Origin: Rhodothermia bacterium
GTDB lineage: Bacteria; Bacteroidota; Rhodothermia; Rhodothermales; JAAAOL01
Direction: 5' to 3'
DNA length: 39,879 nt
NCBI GenBank assembly: GCA_030428385.1
Contig: JAUIDY010000053.1
Location: 1-39,879, forward strand
Shown here: positions 1 through 8,000 of the stretch, in pieces
Position numbering within the stretch: the stretch's first letter is position 1
Layout of the letters: the number at the start of each line of letters is the position of its first letter
Notes under the pieces: generated by a model
The model's database searches: none
Told to the model about the DNA's origin: nothing
Seen by the model: only the letters and a program-made list of their open reading frames with translations
Made by a program: the position numbers and the translations under genes

Positions 1-86
1 TGCGCTGGTGAAAGGGAAATTTATCGTCGAATAAAGGAAGGGGCCACGTGCCTGTGTGAGCGCCTCCGTACATGCTGCACTGAACA

Positions 87-189
87 AAACCGCCCCCTTG
101 AGAGGGCTGTCGCGCAGCGACTGGGGGTGTAAAAACGGTTGGTACACCCTCCGGCCCTGACGGGCCACCTCCCTCAAGGGAGGGGTTTG
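87..189. repeat. palindromic intergenic element with nested hairpins
   Basis: About 100 bases form an imperfect palindrome. The left arm (AAACCGCCCCCTTGAG) matches the reverse complement of the right arm (CTCAAGGGAGGGGTTT), and GGGTGTA near 124-131 mirrors TACACCC at 143-149. Inside are three small hairpins: GTCGC/GCGAC (109-121), GGCCC/GGGCC (153-166) and CCTCCCT/AGGGAGG (168-183). This build is typical of REP-like or MITE-like elements that recur between genes. The rest of 1-208 holds no gene that I can support. A shorter GC-rich hairpin of similar flavour lies at 38641-38667. Confidence 0.5.
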
Positions 190-208
190 GCTCCATTAGT
201 TCGTAAAG

Positions 209-1285
209 CTAAAAGTCCGAATCGGCCCACGACCAGTCGGGGAAATCGGCGGTCGGAATATCTACGACGCGGCGCAGGTCCGTGCCGTCGAGGTTGACCG
301 TGTAGATATTGAGAGTACGGTCACTTGGGACACGTCCGGTGAAGCGGGAAGAAAAGACAAGCCGTGTGCCATCCGGCGACCAACGAGCAGAGCCATAATG
401 CCGCTCATCCGAATGCTCAGTCACCCGGGTTACTTCACCCGTCGTCAGGTCGTAGTAATAAATCTCATTGAGTCGCTCACCCTCTGGTTTTCTAGTAAAA
501 GCAATCTTGCATCCATCCGGTGACCACGCAGGCCACGCCCCTGGCTCAGTCGTGTCAAAGCGGCGCAGGTTCGTGCCATCCGCGTCCGTAACCAGCAACC
601 GTCGTGAGGTGGTATCCGCCCAGGAAAAAGCGATCATCGATCCATCCGGCGAAAGCGTACTACCACTCACATTAAACGGAACTTCTTCCGTCGCCGTAAG
701 CCGAAGCAGCGGCATTGCACCCGTTAGATCTAGGAGAAACTGGAAGTAAGACGGAAAAGGATTACATACTTCGCAGGCCAGAGCCAACAGGAAGCGATTG
801 TCGGGCGACCAATCATGTACTTCCCCTACCATATGTAAATCGGAGCCATAGTAGTCGGGTACAATAGGTTGAATGTTTCCCGAGACATCCATCACATACA
901 TCATCGGGCCGAGGGTGGTGTTGATGCTATCCGATTGGAACGCGAGCATGGTGCCATCACGCGACCACCGCGCTTTGGTGCTGTTGTAGTTACCGCTCGT
1001 CACCACACGCAGGTCAAACCCATCAGGGTTGACGGTATAGAGCCGGGTTTTTTCATCTTCGGCACGGGCCTGAAAAACGATGCGCCCTTCGATGTTGTTA
1101 ACTGGTCTCGGCGTACAGCCCGCGTTGAAAAGGGGAAGCGTATCGATGGGGAGGGTTGCCTCCTCCTCAGGTGGCTCCATTCCGGCGGGATTTTCTGAGC
1201 AGCCCATGAGCATACCAACCGCCATAAGAACAGCCAAGGCAATCACATGAGAGTCGGTGATTTTCAACCGTTGCGCACACCACAT
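209..1285 (-). CDS. TolB/PD40-type beta-propeller lipoprotein
   Basis: This 358-residue protein is probably an envelope lipoprotein with a WD40-like (PD40/TolB) propeller. I chose the ATG at 1285 because it directly precedes a basic N-terminus, a hydrophobic stretch and a lipobox ending MLMGC; the same frame extends upstream to 1588 but that part lacks a signal and overlaps the rplQ terminator. The mature part has at least four blade-like repeats with W-S-(P/R)-D-G followed by a (I/L)-(A/V)-F strand, and N/D-(P/L/A)-DG turns such as TVNPDG, DADG and NLDG. Such proteins are scaffolds or sensors at the cell surface; the ligand is unknown. It lies downstream of rplQ, separated by a terminator, so it is probably transcribed on its own. 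Function beyond the fold is not determinable. Confidence 0.8.
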   Translation of the reverse strand: MWCAQRLKITDSHVIALAVLMAVGMLMGCSENPAGMEPPEEEATLPIDTLPLFNAGCTPRPVNNIEGRIVFQARAEDEKTRLYTVNPDGFDLRVVTSGNYNSTKARWSRDGTMLAFQSDSINTTLGPMMYVMDVSGNIQPIVPDYYGSDLHMVGEVHDWSPDNRFLLALACEVCNPFPSYFQFLLDLTGAMPLLRLTATEEVPFNVSGSTLSPDGSMIAFSWADTTSRRLLVTDADGTNLRRFDTTEPGAWPAWSPDGCKIAFTRKPEGERLNEIYYYDLTTGEVTRVTEHSDERHYGSARWSPDGTRLVFSSRFTGRVPSDRTLNIYTVNLDGTDLRRVVDIPTADFPDWSWADSDF

Positions 1286-1385
1286 TATGTTAGCGGAAAA
1301 ATACCTCCCTAATTGACCGGGCCACCCCCTTACTTTCCTCTCTGACAACCCACTCGATCCGGCTTTGCCTTCACTCGCTTGGTTG

Positions 1386-1417
1386 TCTGTCTCTCCTAAA
1401 GACATAGGAGAGACAGA
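1386..1417. repeat. 12-bp perfect inverted repeat upstream of the propeller lipoprotein
   Basis: TCTGTCTCTCCT (1386-1397) pairs perfectly with AGGAGAGACAGA (1406-1417) across an 8-base loop. It lies about 100 bases upstream of the chosen start of the propeller lipoprotein. No T-run follows on either strand, so it does not look like an intrinsic terminator. A leader-RNA hairpin or an operator for a dimeric regulator are both possible. Confidence 0.5.
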
Positions 1418-1547
1418 TTCCTGACGAACGAAGGTGAGAAAGGAATCGGAGAGGTTGAACCAAACGATGCACTTCCCCCCGGAAACGGCATGACGCCTAC
1501 AAATCAAATGGTCGCTAACCTCATCTGCAATCCCAAAATACGGCCCC

Positions 1548-1584
1548 AAAGAAAAGGGGGCACCTGCGATCAGCAAGTGCCCCC
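1548..1584 (-). terminator. intrinsic terminator of the ribosomal cluster
   Basis: On the minus strand, just after the rplQ stop, GGGGGCACTTGC pairs with GCAGGTGCCCCC (12 bp, one G-T pair) across a 5-base loop. TTTTCTTT follows immediately. This is a textbook Rho-independent terminator and marks the 3' end of the alpha operon. Confidence 0.9.
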
Positions 1585-1609
1585 CCAAAACTAAACGGGT
1601 TGGAAGCGA

Positions 1610-2236
1610 CTAGGCTTCTTTCTCCTCGTCGTCCACGTCCGTAATCTGCGTTTCGATGTCGTCGGCGTCAGTGACCGCATCATCGTCAGCGATGTCGGTG
1701 ATTTGCGTTTCCACGTCTTCAGCATCGGTCACCGCATCGTCATCAGCGACTTCCTCCACCACATCGGGTGCGGTGGCCACGGCGGCAGGGGCCGTGGCAG
1801 CAGCTTTGCCCCCTCCGCGACGGCTGCGGCTGCGGCGCGTTTTCTTGCGCCCGCCGCTGCTGCCTTCCGGCTTCACGTCGTTGTAATCCACCAGTTCGAT
1901 GAGCGCCATTTCGGCAGCATCACCCGCCCGTTGGCCCAACTTGATGATGCGCGTGTAGCCACCCGGACGGTCGCCCACCTGCCCCGCGATCTCGTCGAAG
2001 AGTTCGGTGACGGCGTATTTGTTTTGCAGATGGCGGAAGACCTGACGGCGGTTGTGCGTCGTGTCGCTTTTGCTGCGCGTGATCAGCGGCTCCACGTACA
2101 TACGCAGTGCCTTGGCCTTCGTCAGCGTGGTGCGGATGGCCTTGTGCTTGATAAGCGCCGTGGCAAGCGAGGCCAGCGTGGCGTCGCGGTGCGCCTTGGT
2201 GCGCCCCAGCTTAAATCCTTTACGTTGATGTCTCAT
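1610..2236 (-). CDS. rplQ: 50S ribosomal protein L17 with long C-terminal tail
   Basis: L17 of the large subunit, near the exit-tunnel side. The start is the ATG at 2236, giving the family N-terminus [13 protein letters not shown]; twelve extra in-frame codons upstream are not conserved. Residues 1-120 are the normal L17 core. Residues 121-208 are an extension: first Lys/Arg-rich ([14 protein letters not shown]), then Ala/Pro, then a strongly acidic part. The acidic part holds two copies of a 19-residue unit ([19 protein letters not shown] and a near copy, residues 164-201). L17 is usually about 120-160 residues, so this one (208) is long. It is the last gene of the cluster, 45 bases after rpoA. 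Confidence 0.95.
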   Translation of the reverse strand: MRHQRKGFKLGRTKAHRDATLASLATALIKHKAIRTTLTKAKALRMYVEPLITRSKSDTTHNRRQVFRHLQNKYAVTELFDEIAGQVGDRPGGYTRIIKLGQRAGDAAEMALIELVDYNDVKPEGSSGGRKKTRRSRSRRGGGKAAATAPAAVATAPDVVEEVADDDAVTDAEDVETQITDIADDDAVTDADDIETQITDVDDEEKEA

Positions 2237-2281
2237 AATCTTATTCGCTAAACACGTCCGTTGCGCACGCAACCGGCGACG

Positions 2282-3265
2282 CTAACTTTTCACGTCTGCG
2301 ATGTATTTTTCCACGTCCATGCCAAAACCAAGGCCGCGGTCGTCGAGCACTTCGATGAGTTCCTGAAGCGACTTGCGCCCGAAGTTGCGGAATTTCAGCA
2401 TTTCGCTTTCTTCGCGCCGCACCAGGTCTCCGATGCTCTTGATGTTGGCGGCCTTGAGGCAGTTGTGCGCCCGCACCGACAGGTCCAGTTCGTCTACCGA
2501 CTGGCCCAGCAGTTCCCGTACGCGCTGCACTTCGGCGTCCACTTCTTTCTCTTCTTCCACCGGCTGCGGCTCGCTGTCCATCTTGATGAACATGTTCACG
2601 TGATCCCGCAGAATCATCGCGGCCTGCGCCAGCGCGTCTTCCGCCGAGATCGAGCCGTCGGTTTCCACTTCCATCTCCAGCCGCTCGTAGTCGATCTTCT
2701 GACCCACGCGCGTCGGCGTCACTTTGTAGCGGACGTTTTTGATGGGCGTAAAGATCGCGTCGATGGCGATGACACCGATGGGATCGTCGGCGCGCTTGTT
2801 TTCTTCCGACGGCACGTAGCCACGCCCGGCTTCCAGGCGCAGATCTACCGTAAAGGCTGAATCGTCCGACAGCGTAGCGATGTGGTGGTCCGGGTTAAGG
2901 ACTTCGTATTCGCTGGTCGCCTCGGCGATGTCGGCTGCTGTCCAATTGCCGCCGCCTTTCAGGTTCAGGTGCACCGAACCGCCTGCGTTCTCATTCGCGA
3001 GAAAACGCACGCCTTTCAGGTTCAGGATAATATCTGAAACATCCTCCGAGACACCGGGGATGGTCGAAAACTCATGCTGGACGCCCTCGATTTTGAGCGC
3101 CGTAATTGCGATGCCTTGCAGCGACGAAAGCAGCACACGCCGCAGCGCGTTGCCAATCGTCACACCAAAGCCACGTTCCAGGGGTTGGATAGTAAAACGG
3201 CCATCAACTTCGGTTGCCTCTTCGACAACCACGTTATCTGGCATCTGTATTCCGTAATTGCTCAT
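2282..3265 (-). CDS. rpoA: DNA-directed RNA polymerase subunit alpha
   Basis: The 327-residue alpha subunit dimerises to nucleate RNA polymerase assembly and contacts promoter UP elements and activators. The N-terminal domain shows the family signatures ERGFGVTIGNALRRVLLSS and EGVQHEFSTIPGVSEDV. The C-terminal domain begins near residue 245 and has the helix-hairpin-helix region around LSVRAHNCLKAANI and FGRKSLQEL. A Glu/Val-rich linker separates the two. It lies between rpsD and rplQ in the standard alpha-operon order. Length is normal for the family. Confidence 0.98.
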   Translation of the reverse strand: MSNYGIQMPDNVVVEEATEVDGRFTIQPLERGFGVTIGNALRRVLLSSLQGIAITALKIEGVQHEFSTIPGVSEDVSDIILNLKGVRFLANENAGGSVHLNLKGGGNWTAADIAEATSEYEVLNPDHHIATLSDDSAFTVDLRLEAGRGYVPSEENKRADDPIGVIAIDAIFTPIKNVRYKVTPTRVGQKIDYERLEMEVETDGSISAEDALAQAAMILRDHVNMFIKMDSEPQPVEEEKEVDAEVQRVRELLGQSVDELDLSVRAHNCLKAANIKSIGDLVRREESEMLKFRNFGRKSLQELIEVLDDRGLGFGMDVEKYIADVKS

Positions 3266-3301
3266 ATCAGCCCGATCAATCTGGTAAGGTTCGAGAGAGT
3301 T

Positions 3302-3317
3302 ACACCGTTCACGGTGT
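3302..3317. repeat. small hairpin between rpsD and rpoA
   Basis: ACACCG (3302-3307) and CGGTGT (3312-3317) form a perfect 6-bp stem with a 4-base loop in the 69-base spacer. No T-run follows. It could pause transcription or protect an mRNA end, or be chance. Confidence 0.3.
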
Positions 3318-3334
3318 GGGGTCCGGGCAGCCTC

Positions 3335-3937
3335 CTACTTGGAGTACAACTCGACGATGAGCTGCTCGTTGATGTTTTCCGGAATGTCGCTGCGCTCCGG
3401 AAAGTCAAGAAATTTGCCTGCCATCTGCTGCCGGTCTACTTCCAGCCATGGGAAGGAGCGGCGGTTGCGCTGGATGTTCTCGCGGACGACCACCAAACGG
3501 CGGCTACGCGGACGCACAGAGATAATGTCTCCGGCACGCAACTGATACGACGGGATGTTCACCACCTGATCGTTCACCATGATGTGCCCGTGGGTCACCA
3601 ACTGGCGGGCCTGCCGCCGGGAAGAGCCAAAGCCGAGGCGGAAGACGGTGTTGTCCAGCCGGGCTTCGAGGAAACGCAGCAGGTTTTCACCGGTCACGCC
3701 TTTTTTGCGGGCGGCTTTTTCGAACAGGTTGCGGAATTGCCGCTCCAACAGGCCGTAGGTGTATTTGGCCTTCTGCTTCTCTTTGAGCTGAACCGCGTAT
3801 TCACTTTCGCGGCGGCGGCGGGTGCGCCCGTGCTGCCCCGGCGGGAACGGCTTGCGCTCCAGGGACTTGCTCGGACCAAAAATCGGCTCCTTGAACCGAC
3901 GTGCAATTTTTTGTTTGGGGCCTCGGTATCGGGCCAT
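3335..3937 (-). CDS. rpsD: 30S ribosomal protein S4
   Basis: S4 is a primary 16S rRNA binder that nucleates 30S assembly; in many bacteria it also represses its own operon. The 200-residue protein has the typical N-terminus MARYRGP, the PFPPGQHGRTRRR segment and the S4 RNA-binding domain around residues 92-155 (RLDNTVFRLGFGSSRRQARQ, then VTHGHIMVND). It has no cysteines at all, so the N-terminal zinc site seen in some S4 proteins is absent. The spacer before it (122 bases) is long for this cluster and holds a hairpin. Confidence 0.97.
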   Translation of the reverse strand: MARYRGPKQKIARRFKEPIFGPSKSLERKPFPPGQHGRTRRRRESEYAVQLKEKQKAKYTYGLLERQFRNLFEKAARKKGVTGENLLRFLEARLDNTVFRLGFGSSRRQARQLVTHGHIMVNDQVVNIPSYQLRAGDIISVRPRSRRLVVVRENIQRNRRSFPWLEVDRQQMAGKFLDFPERSDIPENINEQLIVELYSK

Positions 3938-3972
3938 AGTGCGTTCTCCTTGTTCTCGTTTGCGGAAAAATA

Positions 3973-4005
3973 CAAACGTACAGATACGCCCAATCGTCGT
4001 ATCTG
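3973..4005 (-). promoter_or_regulatory. hairpin plus TAnnTTTG box in the rpsK-rpsD spacer
   Basis: CAGATACG and CGTATCTG (3981-3988 and 3998-4005) form a perfect 8-bp stem with a 9-base loop. On the minus strand TACGTTTG follows immediately (3973-3980), then a T-rich run. TACGTTTG fits the -7 box consensus of Bacteroidota promoters (TAnnTTTG), 35 bases before the rpsD start; I see no convincing -33 TTTG. So this is either an internal promoter, a weak terminator, or an S4-type leader. The sequence alone does not decide. Confidence 0.4.
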
Positions 4006-4059
4006 AACCGGGCTTATTCCGAACGTGCGCCTACTTTTAGCAGCCCACGTCCGCCTGCG

Positions 4060-4470
4060 TCAGACGCGGCGGCGCTTCGGAGGCCGGCAGCCGTTGTGCG
4101 GGATGGGGGTCACGTCGCGAATCGTCGCGATTTCGAGCCCGACCATCGAAAGGGCGCGGATGGCGGACTCGCGTCCGGAACCCGGTCCTTTGACGTAGAC
4201 ATCGACGCGGCGGAGGCCGAGGTCGTAGGCTTCCTGCGCGGCCGTCGTCGAGGCAACCTGGGCGGCGTAGGGCGTGCTCTTGCGGCTGCCCTTGAAGCCC
4301 TCCTTGCCTGAACTCGACCACGAGATGCAGTTGCCGTACTGGTCCGTCAACGTCACGATCACGTTGTTGAACGTGGCGCGGATAAAAGCCATGCCGTTCG
4401 ATTCGACGACTACTTTTTTCTTACGAACGGAACGTCCGCGTCCTCGCTTTTGCTGCTGTCGTTTTGCCAT
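4060..4470 (-). CDS. rpsK: 30S ribosomal protein S11
   Basis: S11 sits on the platform of the small subunit next to the mRNA exit channel. The 136-residue protein has a basic N-terminal extension ([19 protein letters not shown]) followed by the conserved core: [46 protein letters not shown] and the family ending [18 protein letters not shown]. It lies between rpsM and rpsD in the usual alpha-operon order. Confidence 0.97.
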   Translation of the reverse strand: MAKRQQQKRGRGRSVRKKKVVVESNGMAFIRATFNNVIVTLTDQYGNCISWSSSGKEGFKGSRKSTPYAAQVASTTAAQEAYDLGLRRVDVYVKGPGSGRESAIRALSMVGLEIATIRDVTPIPHNGCRPPKRRRV

Positions 4471-4547
4471 AGATGTTAAGCGTTTCAGCTTGTGTCACCC
4501 ACCGGGGTGCTGCTGTTTAGCACAGCACGCCACCGAGGGGTTCAAAA

Positions 4548-4928
4548 TTATTTACGCGGTGCCTTCTTCTTACCCGCCACCGTTTTCTTACGTCCCTTGC
4601 GGGTACGGGCGTTGGTCTGCGTCCGCTGGCCACGCACCGGCAGGCCCCGGCGATGGCGCAACCCCCGATAGCAGCCGATATCCATCAGCCGCTTGATGTT
4701 CATCTGGACTTCGGTGCGAAGTTGCCCTTCTACGAGATACGTGTCTTCGATAAGACGGCGCACCTTGCGGGTCTGCTCGTCGGTCCAGTTTTCGGGGTGG
4801 TCGCTCGGGTCCAGCCCAACAGTTTCCAGAATTTCGTTCGCCCGCGATTTACCAATGCCAAAGATGGCGGTCAGCGCAATCTCGCCGCGCTTGTTGTTCG
4901 GGACGTCTACTCCAGCGATACGTGGCAT
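4548..4928 (-). CDS. rpsM: 30S ribosomal protein S13
   Basis: S13 is in the head of the small subunit and contacts the P-site tRNA and the large subunit through bridges B1a/B1b. The 126-residue protein starts [20 protein letters not shown] and contains the helix-two-turn-helix region [11 protein letters not shown]. The conserved C-terminal part reads [22 protein letters not shown], followed by a Lys-rich tail. It is the first gene of the alpha block, 65 bases after rpmJ. Confidence 0.97.
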   Translation of the reverse strand: MPRIAGVDVPNNKRGEIALTAIFGIGKSRANEILETVGLDPSDHPENWTDEQTRKVRRLIEDTYLVEGQLRTEVQMNIKRLMDIGCYRGLRHRRGLPVRGQRTQTNARTRKGRKKTVAGKKKAPRK

Positions 4929-4993
4929 AATGTGTACTATGGAATTTCGAGGGACGCCCTACGAAGTCCGCGTCCCTGCTCGCTCATCGAAGC

Positions 4994-5110
4994 TTACCCT
5001 TGGCGCTGCTTGTGCTTCGGGTTCTTCTTGTTAATGATGTAGATGCGGCCTTTGCGACGAACAATCTTGTCGTCAGAACTCCGCTTCTTGACACTGGCGC
5101 GAACCTTCAT
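4994..5110 (-). CDS. rpmJ: 50S ribosomal protein L36, zinc-free form
   Basis: I translated this 38-codon gene by hand. It begins [15 protein letters not shown], continues [18 protein letters not shown] and ends KQRQG with TAA. The ends and the KIVRRKG core are those of L36. The three cysteines of the zinc-binding form are absent (positions near 11, 14 and 27 are Ser, Asp and Lys), so this is the C-minus form. L36 binds 23S rRNA in a late assembly step. It sits directly before rpsM, as is usual. No clear Shine-Dalgarno sequence precedes the ATG at 5110. Confidence 0.93.
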   Translation of the reverse strand: MKVRASVKKRSSDDKIVRRKGRIYIINKKNPKHKQRQG

Positions 5111-5145
5111 GATGCTGTGCGGGATGCTGTTCGAAAATCAGCGTT

Positions 5146-5256
5146 TTATGGTGAAAAGCCACCACCTGCCGCTTCGGGCAGAGCTTGTGGTTTACTCGAT
5201 TCATGTTTCGAAGTTCTTGGCGAAGGTTTCTTCGTCAATTCTTCGGCATTAGCCAT
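5146..5256 (-). CDS. possible 36-codon ORF in the usual infA position
   Basis: The ATG at 5254-5256 overlaps the last codons of map (the map stop TAA lies inside ATGGCTAAT), an arrangement that often couples translation. The product would begin MANAEELTKKPSPRTSK and end GGGFSP: Lys/Ser/Pro-rich, with no predicted fold. It does not match initiation factor IF-1, which normally occupies this slot and needs about 72 codons. It may be a real short peptide or a chance ORF. I mark it because the spacer (5111-5248) otherwise holds no gene. Confidence 0.2.
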   Translation of the reverse strand: MANAEELTKKPSPRTSKHESSKPQALPEAAGGGFSP

Positions 5257-6064
5257 GACTGAGCGTCGCCTGTTTGTAGGGCGCATCAATCACCGCTTCG
5301 ATGTATTTAAACGTGGAAAGCACTTCGGGGCCGCCGCGCTGAACCAGCACCATGTGCTCATAATGAGCAGACGGGGCGAGATCGGCAGTGCGGATGGTCC
5401 ATCCATCACTTTCTTGTATAACTTCGCCGGTTCCGGCATTAATCATCGGCTCAATGCACATGGTCATGCCAGCCTTGAGCTTTTTGCCTTTGCCGCGCTC
5501 GCCGTAGTTGGGCACTTGCGGCTCTTCATGCAGCTTGCGCCCCACGCCGTGGCCGACGAGGTCACGGACCACACCATAGCCCCGGCTTTCGCAGTGGTGC
5601 TGCACGGCGTAGCCGATGTCGCCCACACGCCTGCCGTGGACGGCCTGCGCAATGCCCGCGTGCAGCGCGTCGTACGTCACCCGGCATAGTTCCGCCTTCT
5701 CTGCGCTGATCTCGCCAACGGAAAAGGTGTAGGCGCTGTCGCCGTAGTAACCATTCAGCTTCACGCCGCAGTCTACCGACACGAGGTCGCCGTCTTCCAG
5801 CACCTCGCTGCCGGGAATGCCATGCACCACCACATCATTACGCGAAATGCACAGCGAGGCCGGGAAAACATGACGGCCTACCTTGTAGCCTTTAAACGCA
5901 GGCTCGCCGCCATGGTCGCGGATAAACTCCTCTGCCACCCGATCCAGTTCACGCGTGGTTACGCCCGGTCGGATATGCTCTGCCACCAGGGCGAGCGCCC
6001 GCCCGACGACATCCGCGCTTTCGCGCATCCGTTCAATCTCGCGTTGGCTTTTCAGGTGCACCAT
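5249..6064 (-). CDS. map: methionine aminopeptidase, type I
   Basis: This enzyme removes the initiator methionine from nascent proteins and works at the ribosome with two divalent metal ions. The 271-residue protein carries all five metal ligands of the family: Asp98 and Asp109 (SVDCGVKLNGYYGD), His172 (GHGVGRKLHEEP), Glu205 (CIEPMI) and Glu236 (HYEHMVLV). The N-terminus is short, as in type Ia enzymes, without a zinc-finger extension. It follows secY by 19 bases and precedes rpmJ, as in many spc operons; adk is not between secY and map. Confidence 0.97.
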   Translation of the reverse strand: MVHLKSQREIERMRESADVVGRALALVAEHIRPGVTTRELDRVAEEFIRDHGGEPAFKGYKVGRHVFPASLCISRNDVVVHGIPGSEVLEDGDLVSVDCGVKLNGYYGDSAYTFSVGEISAEKAELCRVTYDALHAGIAQAVHGRRVGDIGYAVQHHCESRGYGVVRDLVGHGVGRKLHEEPQVPNYGERGKGKKLKAGMTMCIEPMINAGTGEVIQESDGWTIRTADLAPSAHYEHMVLVQRGGPEVLSTFKYIEAVIDAPYKQATLSHG

Positions 6065-6083
6065 GAGGCTATCGGTCTAGCAA

Positions 6084-7406
6084 TTACACGCGGCGTCCGC
6101 GTACACGCCCACTCTTCATGAATCCGTCGTAGTGGCGCATGAGCAAGTGGCTCTCAATCTGCTGCAATGTGTCGAGCGTCACACCCACCATAATGAGCAA
6201 GCTGGTACCGCCGAAGAACTGCGCGAAGCTGTTCGTCTCGACGAGGCCCAGGTTAAACGCAATGGCGGGCAGGATGGCGACGAAGCCCAGGAAGATCGAG
6301 CCCGGCAACGTAATACGCGTCAGGATGTTGTCGATGAACTCGCTCGTCTGCTTGCCCGGACGAATGCCGGGAATAAAGCCGCCTTGGCGCTTCATCGTGT
6401 CGGCCATCTCCTTCGGGTTCACCGCGATGGCGGTGTAGAAGTAGGTGAAGAACACACAGATGAAGAAGAAGATGAACGAGTAGCCCCAGCCCGTGAAGTC
6501 CGTGAACCAGCTCCCAAACTGCTGCATAAAGCCACTGTCCGGGAAGAAGCTGGCGATGGTGGCCGGCACAAACATGATCGACTGCGCAAAGATGATGGGC
6601 ATCACGCCTGCGGCGTTGACGCGCAACGGCAGGTACTGTGTGGTTCCGCCGTACATCTTGCGCCCGACGACGCGCTTGGCGTACTGCACCGGAATGCGGC
6701 GCATGCCCTGCGTCACCAACACGATAAACGCGGTCACGATAGCCAGGACGCCAATCTCCGCGAGGAAGATAAAGAGGTTGTCGCGCAGTTCGAGTTCGTT
6801 AAACAACGACTGCGGGAGGAAGGCGATAATACCGATGGTGATGATCAGCGAAATCCCGTTGCCGATCCCGTTCTCGGTAATGCGCTCGCCCAGCCACATA
6901 ACAAAAATGGTCCCTGCCGTCAGCGTAATTACCGTGGCGACCATAAAAAACGTGGGGCTGATGATCACGGCGGGGGCCGTGGGGCCGTTCAGCAGATAGA
7001 TGGCGTAGCCAATAGACTGCAGCGCTGTGATGCCGGCCGTGCCATAACGTGTAAGCTGCGTAATTTTGCGGCGGCCTTCTTCGCCTTCGCGTTGCAGCTT
7101 TTGAAAATAGGGCACCACCGCTCCCAGGAGCTGAATGATGATGGATGCCGTGATGTAGGGCATGATACCCAGGGCAAACACCCCGGCTGCGCTGAACGCC
7201 CCGCCCACAAACAAATCGAAAAACCCGAAGATGTTGTTCGGGTCGTTCGTTTCATTGATGGCAGAAAGCGCCCCGGCGTCAACACCGGGTAGCGTCACAT
7301 ATGCTCCAAAGCGGTAGACGATGAGGATGCCGAGCGTATAGATGATACGCTTCCGCAGCTCTTCGATCTTCCAGATATTCCGAATACTTTCGGCAAAACC
7401 GGCCAT
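6084..7406 (-). CDS. secY: preprotein translocase subunit SecY
   Basis: SecY is the protein-conducting channel of the Sec system in the cytoplasmic membrane, working with SecE, SecG and SecA. The 440-residue protein is hydrophobic throughout, compatible with the ten-helix fold. Signatures include FGAYVTLPGVD near the N-terminus, ALGIMPYITASIIIQLLGAVVP (plug/helix 2 region, split here for description), GERITENGIGNGISLII, and the cytoplasmic loop with RRIPVQYAKRVVGRK. The C-terminus is GFMKSGRVRGRRV. It follows rplO by 39 bases. Confidence 0.98.
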   Translation of the reverse strand: MAGFAESIRNIWKIEELRKRIIYTLGILIVYRFGAYVTLPGVDAGALSAINETNDPNNIFGFFDLFVGGAFSAAGVFALGIMPYITASIIIQLLGAVVPYFQKLQREGEEGRRKITQLTRYGTAGITALQSIGYAIYLLNGPTAPAVIISPTFFMVATVITLTAGTIFVMWLGERITENGIGNGISLIITIGIIAFLPQSLFNELELRDNLFIFLAEIGVLAIVTAFIVLVTQGMRRIPVQYAKRVVGRKMYGGTTQYLPLRVNAAGVMPIIFAQSIMFVPATIASFFPDSGFMQQFGSWFTDFTGWGYSFIFFFICVFFTYFYTAIAVNPKEMADTMKRQGGFIPGIRPGKQTSEFIDNILTRITLPGSIFLGFVAILPAIAFNLGLVETNSFAQFFGGTSLLIMVGVTLDTLQQIESHLLMRHYDGFMKSGRVRGRRV

Positions 7407-7445
7407 AACTACGCGTTGGCTTAGAGGGCCTGAAAGGCGGTGGGA

Positions 7446-7910
7446 CTACTGAAGAACGGTGGTATTACCACCAGCGGCTTCGATCTTGGCCTGGGCGCTC
7501 TTGCTAAAACGATGCGCCGCCACAACCAACGCCGTGGTGAGTTCGCCATTGCCAAGAATTTTCACGAGATCGCCTTCACGAACCGCGCCGACACGCGCCA
7601 GCACCTTCGGCGTCACGGGCATATCCGGGTTGATGCGGCCTTCGTCAACAAGGCGCTGCAACCACGAGACATTCACCGGGCGATACTCGGTGCGAAAACG
7701 ATTTTTAAACCCAAACTTGGGGATGCGGCGCTGGAGGGGCATCTGTCCCCCCTCGAACCACGCGGGCATTTTGCGATGCCCGGCCCGGCTGGTTTGGCCT
7801 TTGTTACCCCGCGAAGCGGTGTGTCCCCCTTTTCCAGAGCCGACACCACGCCCGAGGCGCTTGTTGGTTTTCGTCGCGCCTTCTGCAGGCTTCAGATTGC
7901 TAAGATCCAT
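7446..7910 (-). CDS. rplO: 50S ribosomal protein L15
   Basis: L15 is a late-assembling large-subunit protein with a long N-terminal extension into 23S rRNA. The 154-residue protein begins MDLSNLKPAEGATKTNKRLG and shows the Gly/Arg/Lys-rich conserved stretch GRGVGSGKGGHTASRGNKGQ, then FEGGQMPLQRRIPKFGF. The C-terminal part (KILGNGELTTALVVAAHRFS) matches the family. The order rpmD-rplO-secY is standard. Confidence 0.97.
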   Translation of the reverse strand: MDLSNLKPAEGATKTNKRLGRGVGSGKGGHTASRGNKGQTSRAGHRKMPAWFEGGQMPLQRRIPKFGFKNRFRTEYRPVNVSWLQRLVDEGRINPDMPVTPKVLARVGAVREGDLVKILGNGELTTALVVAAHRFSKSAQAKIEAAGGNTTVLQ

Positions 7911-8000
7911 GATTTTCTTTGGCTAAAACGCCCGCCGCCGGGTGTCGGGGCGGACTCGCATGAGTGTGGGTTACGGGGAAGTGACCGCTAGGCTCCCGCC

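Noticed and set aside
5111-5256. Degenerate infA hidden by a frameshift
   Set aside because: The space is too short for IF-1 even with a frameshift, and none of the conserved IF-1 motifs is found in any minus frame.
6132-7292. Long plus-strand open frame (386 codons) opposite secY
   Set aside because: It is antisense to the clearly conserved secY and has His/Arg/Asp-rich composition typical of the reverse of a hydrophobic gene.
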